Shown here: one piece after another, positions 12,573 to 21,687 of the stretch
Layout: each line of letters starts with the position of its first letter
How positions within the stretch are numbered: position 1 is the first letter of the stretch
DNA from: Pilaira anomala
Lineage: Eukaryota > Mucoromycota > Mucoromycetes > Mucorales > Mucoraceae
Direction of reading: 5' to 3'
Assembly: GCA_025716855.1 (NCBI GenBank)
Contig: JAIXMQ010000054.1
Location: 124,001 to 188,000 of the forward strand
Length of the DNA: 64,000 nt
Notes under the pieces: generated by a model
Databases searched by the model: none
Told to the model about the DNA's origin: nothing
What the model saw: only the letters and a program-made list of their open reading frames with translations
Made by a program: the position numbers and the translations under genes

Positions 12573-12601
12573 ATATATCACGTGCAAATCACGTGATATA
12601 T
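12573..12601. promoter_or_regulatory. Perfect 12-bp inverted repeat with two CACGTG boxes
   Basis: Arms 12573-12584 and 12590-12601 are exact reverse complements around a 5-base centre (CAAAT). Each arm contains the E-box/G-box palindrome CACGTG. It lies in what was the upstream flank of the tRNA-Ser gene before the retrotransposon inserted. It may be a bHLH-type binding site or just a hairpin; the function is inference. Confidence 0.5.
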
Positions 12602-12615
12602 GTTAATTTAAGTAG

Positions 12616-12623
12616 TATATATA
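12616..12623 (+). promoter_or_regulatory. TATA-like box of the tRNA-Ser gene, separated by insertion
   Basis: TATATATA. If the retrotransposon and one target duplication are removed, this box lies 36 bp upstream of the tRNA 5' end. That is about 26 bp before a start site placed 10 bp upstream of the tRNA, the spacing expected for TFIIIB/TBP. The element has moved it about 9 kb away from the gene. Confidence 0.4.
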
Positions 12624-12640
12624 CTTGCAAAAACTCAAAC

Positions 12641-12644
12641 TTTC
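12641..12644. repeat. Target-site duplication, left copy (TTTC)
   Basis: TTTC directly precedes the TG start of the left LTR and matches TTTC at 21586-21589 just after the right LTR. The next base differs on each side, so the duplication is 4 bp. Confidence 0.75.
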
Positions 12645-13790
12645 TGTAATGTAAGTATTTGACTTATTGATTATTTCTTCGGTTAGATAGAAAAATGTGT
12701 TTTCAAACAGTAAAAATGTATTGCAGAAAAGAGAGAAGCAGACTATAGCACCAAACAAATATATAGTCATGTTAATAACTCTTATCATACGATCCATTAT
12801 ACAATAATTAACCTACGTTATTGAGGACTAATAATAAATATATATCACAGAGAATAGATATTAGAAGTAACGAGCACTGAGCACTTAGCAGAACAATTTA
12901 AAGAGTAAGAATAGGATAAGTTTATTTAAAATATGAAAAATATGTTTCTTATATACTAAGAAAATATCAAGAAACGGAAATACTAAACGGGATCATTTTC
13001 TTCGATCAACTTCTTTTCAATTGACATTTTACCAGATGTTGGTAACTGCAATATAAATACTATAGTAAATAAAATCAAATAAAACTTGAAACTGCAATAT
13101 TCTTGATTTGTCAAACGGCGTAAAAATATCTTGAATAAAAAAATAACGATGCGATTTTACACTTGAAGTAAATTAAAAGTTGAAACGTCAAAACCAGAAA
13201 AAAGACTTGATTTAGCAACACCGAGAAATAAAAGACGATAAGTTGAGGTGACACTTGAGAAAATAGGAGAACCAGAGAGCAATTTGAGGCAAGTAAAGTG
13301 ATAACAAATAAAGAAAAATAGAGGAAATAGTAAAAATAAACAAAAGATAATAATAAGAAAAAAAAGAAAGGAGTAAAAATAACAAAGAGTGAAAATAAGA
13401 AAATAAAAATAAACAATAAACAGAAAATAAAATGAAATAAACAGAAAAATAAAACAATCGACAAAATAAAGTTGACACTTGATATAGATTTTTGTGACCA
13501 GAATAAGTAGAGAGAGATTTGGCACGACCAGCGTAATAACAATAAACAATTAAAATATATCTTGAGTAAAAGCAGTAAAATAGATATTGAGAGACTACTT
13601 TTTGACCAGAGGATACTACTAATGAGAACAGAGAAGAAAAACCAAAAGAATAAGCCTAATCAAGATGTTTAGAGGCAAAAAGAGCACAACCAAAAGAAAA
13701 GAGTCAAACCCAGGAATATTCACGTGAATGTCACGTGTTCTCAAAAGTACTATTTTAAATGTCCGGCGAAAACCACGTGTTCATATGACA
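12645..13790 (-). repeat. Left LTR (3' LTR of the element)
   Basis: 1146 bp, bounded by TG...CA. Aligned by eye with 20445-21585 it shows only about seven small differences, mostly 1-3 base indels in A-rich stretches plus two substitutions, near 99% identity. The element reads on the minus strand, so this is the downstream LTR. Several CACGTG boxes lie near its inner end (about 13720-13780). Long open frames inside are low-complexity by-products of A/T richness. Confidence 0.95.
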
Positions 13791-13804
13791 TCTACACCCC
13801 ACCC
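13791..13804 (-). other. Polypurine tract of the retrotransposon
   Basis: Minus-strand GGGTGGGGTGTAGA lies directly before the 3' LTR, where plus-strand DNA synthesis would be primed. It is G-rich with two T interruptions, so weaker than a canonical tract, but the position is right. Confidence 0.6.
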
Positions 13805-13813
13805 AGACGGACA

Positions 13814-15195
13814 TTACGTGAAGTGTTTCGAAGACCAACTTTGGAATTGCACCATAGCCCTTTGTACTTGCATGTCAGGAATCATTCTTTTACTTTCTTT
13901 GAATGGTACTAGAATATCACCATGTACAGCTTCTTTAAGACGAACCGAATGAGGACCAACGAGATAGTAAGTATTAGTAGCTTTGTTGACCTTTATAACT
14001 TCGAGAGGACCAATGAACTTATCAGCAAACTTTTCACTAGGATAGTGGTCTTTCATTAAAACTTTAGCACCGACTTCAAAAGGAACACGAGGTACAACAT
14101 TCTTATCATAAACAATCTTTCTCAACTTCTTTTTATCTTCAGCGTTCAACCTAGCAGCTTCACGAACTTCGACCAACCAATTGTCAATTTCTTTAACTCG
14201 ACGACTTATTTCTTCTTCAACTTTCCGACTACATAATCATAACGAGGGGGAACCCATGTTGAAGGCGTTCTCATTTCATAACCATACAAGAGCATACTAG
14301 GAGTATAACCGGTAGCTTCGTTCACCATGGTACGGATAGCTAATAAAGCAGGCTGTATGTAAGAGTCCCAAGGTTTAGCACCATCATCTCTTCTCAGTTT
14401 AGCCATAGTTTGGACTAAAGTATTATTCAAGCGTTCTACTTGACCATTACTTTGAGGTCTCCTGCTAGTACTAAACCTATGATTGCATTCAATACTTCTT
14501 AGATATGATTGTAGATATTCAGCCATGTAATTAGATCCACGATCTGAGATAAGATGACTAGGGGAACCGTATACAGCAACAATCTCATTCTGTATGAACT
14601 CAGCAGTAACTTCAGCGGTAATCTCCTTCACAGCAATAGCGATTGGCCACTTGGTAAGGTAATCTACAGCTACGATCATGTATTTCATTCCAGAGGGAGT
14701 TTCAGGTAAAGGACCTACGCAATCACAACCAACCAAATAGAACGGCTTAGAAGGAGTGGGGACTAGATACCCAGGTGTAGTCTTCTTATTCTTGATTTTC
14801 TTACGAGCTTGACAGGTGGCGCATACCTCAACCAATTCCTTCACCAACCGATGTAAACCTTTACCAACAAACTGCAGATGAACTCTGTTCCAAGTATAAT
14901 TGACACCTAGATGACCTTCATTGTGGACCTTAAGGATAGCAGCTTCAATGGTACCTTCATGTAACAACTGACGACCATAATAGGCACATTCATCTTCACC
15001 CCACCTTATTTCGAATAATTGACCTTTGGATGCGAGATACTTCTTTGATTTAGCCCGAATACTAGCTTTAACATTTTCAGTAGCGTCGATAGGATACTTT
15101 TTGGTAACTACATAGTTATAGAGAGCAGCGTAACTAGGAAAATCCATATTAACTTGATATATATACTTGGAGAACTTGGAGTGAAAGGACCACAA
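13814..15195 (-). pseudogene. Retrotransposon integrase, one frameshift
   Basis: Integrase of the Ty3-like element, in two frames: 14206-15195 and 13814-14216. The N-terminal HHCC zinc-binding motif is complete ('HNEGHLG' about 30 residues before 'CATCQARK'). The core keeps the catalytic DDE residues: Asp in 'GCDCVGPL', Asp in 'ISDRGSNY' and Glu in 'NGQVERLN'. After 'YDYVVGK' a -1 frame change is needed to enter 'VEEEISRRV', then a C-terminal part with a GPF-like module ('KFIGPLEVIKV'). No chromodomain follows; the frame stops 23 bp before the LTR. Either a 1-base deletion inactivates it or the base call is wrong. Confidence 0.88.
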
Positions 15196-15535
15196 AATAG
15201 AACGATTGAACCATGTATTTATATTAACCAGGAATTTGAAAACTTAAAAACTTGTAATCTTGTAACACTCGGTATAACCACACTTGACGATAAAGTTTGT
15301 ATCTCCCTACACCAACTTTAAATTTAAACAATAAACTTGACACACTTTGAAGCATACACAAATAAGACCGGAATACTAGAATCGGATATCCTATAACTAG
15401 AACTACATATTACTTGCACCATCACTATATTCGTATACGTTCTTCTTTTTAGCAACAAAATAGATTCCAGACTTCATAACCTACGATAACAGAATCTTCG
15501 ATCCACCTTAATTTCTTCACACACCGGAAGCACAA

Positions 15536-15567
<32 letters not shown>

Positions 15568-16324
15568 CAATTTCAGTTTCCGCACCTAGTGGATTGAAAT
15601 AAAACAAGATCATGACACGACTTGTTGGAAACCTTTAAAATAGCAATAATGACCTTGGTAGAGACCTTTTACCATCATTCGAAAGAGCTTTTTCTTCTAC
15701 AGCAGGACCTACTATTCAATTGAAAATAGCTTGTGAATTGACCAAGATACAGTGCTTGACTTTCACACACCTTTTTCCATTTTTAGACATAAAATAAAAA
15801 TAAAACTAAAATTTTAATTTCTTGTAATCACCAATTTCTTTGACAGATAGACAGACACTTCAAAGTAAGCTTGATATTGATCGATTTGACTTGAGTTAGC
15901 TTCTTGAAATTAGTTGATATCACAGAGAACAACCTAATTTACATACGCACATAGCAGAGAAACAACACACCGATAAAGACCAATTATTACAGCAATCAAA
16001 GACATAATTTTTTTTTTTATTTAATAAGAAAATAAAATCAAATAGCAATCTTAAGCACAGCACTAAACCCACAGAGCGATTTAATAGAGTTTTCTTTCTT
16101 CATACCAGTGATCATACAAAGAATCAGTTTAAATAGAGACCATTAAACCTTGATAGTTTACCGCCAATTCCGGGCAAGTTTCTTGATAACATATACACCC
16201 AAAAAAAGAAACCAAAAGACACACTCAGAGAAACAAAGAGCACACCAAGAAAAGACACACACCAAAATACTTCACACCCGTTGTTAGTTTTCTGTCATCC
16301 CGGACACTTCTTCATCTTTTACTA
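15196..16324 (-). other. Non-coding spacer between RNase H and integrase
   Basis: About 1.1 kb inside the element with no usable open frame on the minus strand. It is AT-rich, contains a 27-base T run at 15541-15567, and resembles leader-type sequence rather than a decayed protein. In most Ty3-type elements integrase follows RNase H directly. An intron spanning this stretch, separate expression of integrase, or a secondary insertion are possible; I could not fix splice sites. Confidence 0.5.
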
Positions 16325-18410
16325 TTAGTCACTTTCTACATTCATCGAATTATCTTCTTTAGCATGTATACGTGAGAGACTATCACTTGGGATAAGAGCA
16401 CCTGGTTTATATCTAAATACAAAACGGAAACCCATCAAAGCTGCGGCCCACCTGTTGATCTTTGAGTTTGGACTAACATTATTCAATATGTATTTCAAAC
16501 TAGCATGATCGCTAACTAGTACAAATTCACGTCCTGCCAAATAGTGTCTGAAATATTTAACACCCCAAACTAAAGCCATAGCTTCGCCTTCAGTAGCACC
16601 CAATGATCTTTCGTAATTTGACCTCATGGATCTTGAAGCATACGCGATCACAGTTTCGTCTTTTTCGGTACCATCAGGGCTTTGACTTAGTATACAACCT
16701 ATACCCTTGGAAGGAGCGCAATCAGTAGTTAACCTTTGTACTTGATAGGGCGACGGATGAGCTAGTATAGGAGCTGAGGTAAGCCTATCTTTCAAAGTAT
16801 TAAAGGCGACTTGACATTCCGGTGACCAAACATACTTAACCGTCTTCTTCAGTAGATTAGTTAAAGGTCCAGCAGTTTCAGCAAAGGTAGGAATAAATTT
16901 ACGGTAGAAATTGACAGTACCCAAGAAACTTTTCAGTTCACTACAATTTTCCGGCGGTCTCATTTCAGCAATCTTCTTAACATTATTACCAGTTGGTTTA
17001 ACACCATCTACACTAATACGATGTCCCAGATAAGTAATTTCAGTCTTGTAGATTTCCGCTTTAGCCCACTTCAACTTCAAATTAGCATCTTCAAGTAAAG
17101 AGAACAATAAATCCAAGGCGTATGCATGATCTTCTACCGTATCAGTACCAATGATAACATCGTCCACAAAGAGATGAAAGTATTTACCAATGTAAGGACC
17201 AAGGATATTCATAAGCGTGCGGTTGAAGAAACCTGGACTCAAAGACAGACCAAAAGGAATACGGTTATGTTCAAAGGTACCATATTTACATATAAAACCA
17301 GTATATTGTTTAGACTCTTCACTTAAAGCTACTTGACCAAAACCATTGGCTAAATCTAATACTGTGAAGTATTTTTTTCCATGGAAAGAAGTGACTACAT
17401 CAAAGACGTTAGGCATAGGGAAATCTTCGACTACAATGTTTCGGTTGATACCACGCAAATCGTATATGAGTCTTAACCCACCAGTAGCACGCCTAATGAA
17501 GAAGATACCACTGACCCAGACACCTTTAGAAGGCCTTATAAGACCTAACTTCAACATTGAATCAAGTTCTTTCTTGAGATATTCATCTTCTTCCCAAGAC
17601 ATTTGATAGGCACGACTCTTAACCGGTTTAGCATCAGGTTTTAGTTGTATGACGAGTTCAACATCTTTAACCAATCCTGGACCACCAAATTCAGCGAAAC
17701 AGTTTTTATTTCTCCTGATAGCTTCACCTATAAGAGTAGGTAATTCAGCGGTAACCTTTTCAAAAGATAATTCATGATCTTCTAGTTCACCACAAGTAGT
17801 GACACCAGTTTCAGGATTAAGCGTATACTTGAATTCAGATTGATCCGGTAAGGCTTCATCGATATAACTTTTTAGGTTATCAGGTGGACAAGTAGTAGCT
17901 AACCTTTCATCTTCACCGTACACTGTATCTCCAGGTAATTTGGTAACACCATTGTGATATTTAGTCAGAGCTTCAGTCTCAACAGGTTCAACGAGATAAT
18001 CATAACCGTTAGTCTTAGAACCATCCCACAAGAGAGAAACTGAGTAGACTTCAGCGCTAGAATTATTTATTTTACCAGGAACCTTCTTTGAACTGTAAGC
18101 TTGTATCATGATTGAGCTAGTACCATTTCTTACGGGTATTTCTACTAAACTTTCCCGAGCATGGATAATAACACCATATTGTTTTAAGAAGGTCATACCT
18201 AACAGAATAAGCGGTTCACCAGCAACATTAGAGTAATTGTCTTCTTTAATTACCATATGTTCTACCCTTAAACGACCACCAATACGTATAGGTACTGATA
18301 CTGTTACTTCACATTGATTACGTTTACGATTCTCCTTAGTAGTTTCGATTGTCTTAATATTTACTGAATCACCAGAACCTAATAGACCTAGTTTTTTCGG
18401 CGAAAGAACG
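16325..18410 (-). pseudogene. Retrotransposon protease-reverse transcriptase-RNase H
   Basis: Pol of the Ty3-like element. The protease core with the catalytic 'DSGSALSVIN' lies near 18360-18400 in a frame of its own. A +1 change at an A run then enters the long frame that continues to 16325. The protease end 'LLGMTFLKQYGVII' is in that long frame. Reverse transcriptase motifs are complete: 'FTVLDLANGFGQV', 'FGLSLSPGFF' and the catalytic 'LFVDDVIIG'. RNase H follows: 'TDCAPSKGIGC', the Glu in 'TEGEAMALVWG' and 'SDHASLKYIL'. The RT/RNase H frame has no internal stop, so this part could still be active. Its end is followed by the non-coding spacer. Confidence 0.93.
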
Positions 18411-18412
18411 AT

Positions 18413-19207
18413 TTATGACACTAAGAGCAGAACCACTATCAGAATAATACGAGCCGGTTGGTCTTTTATCATACCGAGTATAGCCAAAGGAGTAGATGTT
18501 TCCAATAACACCTTTTCATAGGGATAGTCATAGATAGTATCATTATCACTTTCTTCTTCAGTAGAAGTATCACCATAAGATTCATAGCCTGATGTAGATT
18601 CATTATCTGAACTATCTGAATTAGATGAATTAGAGCTATCACTACTATCACTTTCATTTTGAACGAGGTTTACAGCAGTAGGTGCCGGAGGTAAAGGTAC
18701 ATTAATTGAAGCTTTTCCTTTTCCTTTTCGAGGTTTTCGTCCACCAAGATAGCGTAAACCATCCTTCAAGTCTTTTTGAGCGTTCTTATCTAAAACTACC
18801 CATTCTTTCAACGATAAAGGAGCCTGACTTGTACTTAATTGATCCCATATGTTTTTAGCTGTACTAGTAACTTTGAGGCGTCTTGGAGGAGCTCTTACAC
18901 GTCTAGGTTTATCACCCATGATAGCAGCTGTAGAAACATTACCATCTAGTGCACGAGGAACTTCTTCCATAACTTGATCAATTATTATAGGAGCTGAACT
19001 TGTAGCTACTGTAGTACGAGATACCTGTTGGGAACGTGGTCTTTTTGTAGCTTTACTCTTACTAATAGAATTATTAGAACCAGAACCAACACTTGCAATT
19101 TCTTCGACTACCCTTTTTGTAGAGTACACTTCGGCTTCCACCAGATTCACTTCTTGACTACCATTATTTTCTTCAACACCATGCCTATCATCATCATTGT
19201 TGTCCAT
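18413..19207 (-). pseudogene. Retrotransposon gag-pol linker and start of protease
   Basis: 264-codon open frame between the gag stop and the protease core. Mostly low-complexity: Ser/Asn/Asp/Glu-rich stretches around a basic middle ('RVRAPPRRLKV', 'GRKPRKGKGK'). It ends with 'LLETSTPLAILGMI', which runs into the protease, where a -1 change reaches the 'DSG' active site. Upstream it lies in the -1 frame relative to gag, and the two frames overlap near 19245, so Gag-Pol may have been joined by frameshifting there. No slippery heptamer is obvious. Confidence 0.7.
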
Positions 19208-19239
19208 AGTTTGATTGCGGACATTATTAGGTGGACTAC

Positions 19240-20306
19240 CTAATAACGTCCTTGAGCTTTTCCCGTACCATTAATTGAAACAGCAGAACTTTCGCCAAGC
19301 GGTATAGTATTCACACCTGAAGCTGGTGTTCTTTCTTGACCTTGACGTCCATCACCACCATAGTTAGGTTGTACTCTACGAGGTACACGAGGCTTAGAGC
19401 AGTAGGTAGCGATGTGACCTACTTCCTGACAATTGTAACATCTTCTTTCATTGTTAGTGACGGGAGGATTAGCGATTCTAACATGTTGAGGTGAACTACT
19501 GTTACTGTTGTTAGAGGTGTTTAATGAGAGTTGTAAGGCTTCAAAACCTTGACACAGACGATCTACTGTAGACGCCAAAGAATTAAGAGAAGAATTATTA
19601 CTACTCAATTCACCACTATTGTGAGCATTGTTATCCGCAGAATTATAACCGTATGTGAGTTCCGTAGGTACCATGATCGTATTAGACACCTTAGTTTGCA
19701 CCATGGTAATACCACTACCGTACTTGTTTTCGTTCATTTCAATCCTTTTAGCTGAAGCTGTAACTTCTTCCCAATTATTTAACAAAGGGTTCACATCAGA
19801 AACACGAAGAGCAATAGGCTTGTGGATAGCACGCATGAAATACCTGATCTTGGTAGGATCACTAACGTTTAGCAAGTAGATAGTTCCATAACTCGAAACT
19901 TGACATCATCGATTGTTTGGTTAGCTTCTTGACGTAGGTTTTCCAATTCTTCCCACCAAGCATCCTTTTGTGCTTCAGAAGCAAACTGAACGGTGAATTC
20001 CTTTACAAAGTCATTCCAGCTTTTAACTTTAGGCTCGATAATGTTCCACCAAATAGCAGCAGGACCAGCGAAATACGAAGCAAGTACGATAACCATCTCT
20101 TCATCAGAGAAACTCATACCATTATAGATACGTTCCATAGCATTTAACCATACCATTGGATTAGCAGAATCTTTTTTTTCTCCACGAAAAATTGAGGGTT
20201 TAGCTAAGAATTTACTAATGCGACCAGCAGAGGCAGCATTGATAGAGGTACTACGAGATTCTTGAGTAGTGTTAACAGATACACTAGGTTGAGGAGTTGT
20301 GGGCAT
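19240..20306 (-). pseudogene. Retrotransposon Gag, one frameshift
   Basis: Gag of the Ty3-like element. The start ATG is at 20306-20304 ('MPTTPQPSVSVNTTQ'); the open frame extending further into the LTR is not part of it. The capsid region includes 'SYFAGPAAIWWNII' and 'FTVQFASEAQKDAWWEEL'. A -1 frame change near 19875 ('VMELS' to 'YLLNVSDPTKIRYF') breaks the frame; the rest continues to a single CCHC zinc knuckle ('CYNCQEVGHIATYC') and a basic Gly/Arg-rich end. Because the frameshift is inside the capsid domain, it is a mutation or base-call error rather than programmed. Confidence 0.85.
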
Positions 20307-20424
20307 GATACTTGAAAAAAGGTTCTTTGAATAGATTAATACACTTGAATTAACACGACAGAGATATAACCAGACACAGAAAAAAAACGATAACAGTAGG
20401 TAAAGATTGCAAGAGTTTGAATAA

Positions 20425-20441
20425 TCACGGCGTGGTCTCCA
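20425..20441 (-). other. Candidate primer binding site
   Basis: Three bases inside the 5' LTR (which ends at 20445) the minus strand reads TGGAGACCACGCCGTGA. It starts with TGG as expected for pairing to a tRNA CCA end, implying a primer tRNA ending in TCACGGCGTGGTCTCCA. I cannot name the tRNA; it is not the tRNA-Ser next to the element. Confidence 0.6.
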
Positions 20442-20444
20442 AAA

Positions 20445-21585
20445 TGTAATGTAAGTATTTGACTTATTGATTATTTCTTCGGTTAGATAGAAAAATGTGT
20501 TTTCAAACAGTAAAAATGTATTGCAGAAAAGAGAGAAGCAGACTATAGCACCAAACAAATATATAGTCATGTTAATAACTCTTATCATACGATCCATTAT
20601 ACAATAATTAACCTACGTTATTGAGACTAATAATAAATATATATCACAGAGAATAGATATTAGAAGTAACGAGCACTGAGCACTTAGCAGAACAATTTAA
20701 AGAGTAAGAATAGGATAAGTTTATTTAAAATATGAAAAATATGTTTCTTATATACTAAGAAAATATCAAGAAACGGAAATACTAAACGGGATCATTTTCT
20801 TCGATCAACTTCTTTTCAATTGACATTTTACCAGATGTTGGTAACTGCAATATAAATACTATAGTAAATAAAATAAAATAAAACTTGAAACTGCAATATT
20901 CTTGATTTGTCAAATGGCGTAAAAATATCTTGAATAAAAAAATAACGATGCGATTTTACACTTGAAGTAAATTAAAAGTTGAAACGTCAAAACCAGAAAA
21001 AAGACTTGATTTAGCAACACCGAGAAATAAAAGACGATAAGTTGAGGTGACACTTGAGAAAATAGGAGAACCAGAGAGCAATTTGAGGCAAAGTAAAGTG
21101 ATAACAAATAAAGAAAAATAGAGAAATAGTAAAATAAACAAAAGATAATAATAAAAAAAAGAAAGGAGTAAAAATAACAAAGAGTGAAAATAAGAAAATA
21201 AAAATAAACAATAAACAGAAAATAAAATGAAATAAACAGAAAAATAAAACAATCGACAAAATAAAGTTGACACTTGATATAGATTTTTGTGACCAGAATA
21301 AGTAGAGAGAGATTTGGCACGACCAGCGTAATAACAATAAACAATTAAAATATATCTTGAGTAAAAGCAGTAAAATAGATATTGAGAGACTACTTTTTGA
21401 CCAGAGGATACTACTAATGAGAACAGAGAAGAAAAACCAAAAGAATAAGCCTAATCAAGATGTTTAGAGGCAAAAAGAGCACAACCAAAAGAAAAGAGTC
21501 AAACCCAGGAATATTCACGTGAATGTCACGTGTTCTCAAAAGTACTATTTTAAATGTCCGGCGAAAACCACGTGTTCATATGACA
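20445..21585 (-). repeat. Right LTR (5' LTR of the element)
   Basis: 1141 bp, TG...CA, almost identical to 12645-13790. In the element's own orientation it contains the promoter and start of the transcript. Its outer end abuts the TTTC duplication and the tRNA-Ser gene, so transcription of the element runs away from the tRNA. Confidence 0.95.
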
Positions 21586-21589
21586 TTTC
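21586..21589. repeat. Target-site duplication, right copy (TTTC)
   Basis: Matches 12641-12644. It lies 8-11 bp upstream of the tRNA-Ser 5' end, where RNA polymerase III normally starts transcription. Confidence 0.75.
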
Positions 21590-21596
21590 ATGAATT

Positions 21597-21677
21597 GTCA
21601 CTATGTCCGAGTGGTTAAGGAGTGTGACTTGAAATCACATACGTTTACGTGCGCAGGTTCAAACCCTGCTGGTGACG
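21597..21677 (+). tRNA. tRNA-Ser(UGA)
   Basis: The acceptor stem GTCACTA pairs with TGGTGAC (one G-U), followed by discriminator G, typical of tRNA-Ser. Box A (GTCCGAGTGGTTAAGG) and box B (GGTTCAAACCC, 21656-21666) are present. Anticodon stem TGTGA/TCACA encloses loop CTTGAAA, giving anticodon TGA at 21630-21632. A long variable arm (CATACGTTTACGTG region) fits a class II tRNA. No intron. A T5 terminator follows at 21683. Confidence 0.93.
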
Positions 21678-21682
21678 ATATC

Positions 21683-21687
21683 TTTTT
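21683..21687 (+). terminator. RNA polymerase III terminator
   Basis: TTTTT six bases after the end of the tRNA-Ser gene, followed by further T-rich sequence. Confidence 0.75.

Larger units (their letters stand above)
8125..12640. other. Gene-poor AT-rich region
   Basis: About 4.5 kb without a confident gene. It contains an (AT) microsatellite near 8394-8421, many homopolymers, a possible decayed coding fragment on the minus strand (about 9766-10060), a less AT-rich island near 10215-10385 with no open frame of note, and a C-rich/G-rich inverted segment near 10975-11090. The last 100 bp are the original upstream region of the tRNA-Ser gene, cut off from it by the retrotransposon. Confidence 0.5.
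12645..21585 (-). mobile_element. Ty3-type LTR retrotransposon, full length, frame-broken
   Basis: 8941-bp element on the minus strand with two LTRs, 4-bp target duplications, a candidate primer binding site, a G-rich polypurine tract, Gag with a CCHC zinc knuckle, aspartic protease, reverse transcriptase, RNase H and integrase in Ty3/gypsy order. No chromodomain is visible at the integrase end. Near-identical LTRs indicate a recent insertion. The coding region has single-base frame changes inside gag (near 19875), at the gag-pol boundary (about 19245), on both sides of the protease core (near 18400) and inside integrase (near 14215). In addition, 1.1 kb without coding capacity separates RNase H from integrase. 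It lies 11 bp upstream of a tRNA gene, matching Ty3 target choice. Confidence 0.95.

Noticed and set aside
13111..13549. Long minus-strand open frames in the left LTR (and the same at 20910-21344)
   Set aside because: Phe/Leu/Tyr/Ile-rich low-complexity translation in all three frames of a non-coding LTR; not conserved as protein between the two LTR copies because of indels.
20307..20597. Upstream extension of the gag open frame from the LTR
   Set aside because: It crosses the LTR end and the primer binding site; the same frame start occurs in the left LTR (12603-12797). The Gag-like sequence begins at the ATG at 20306.
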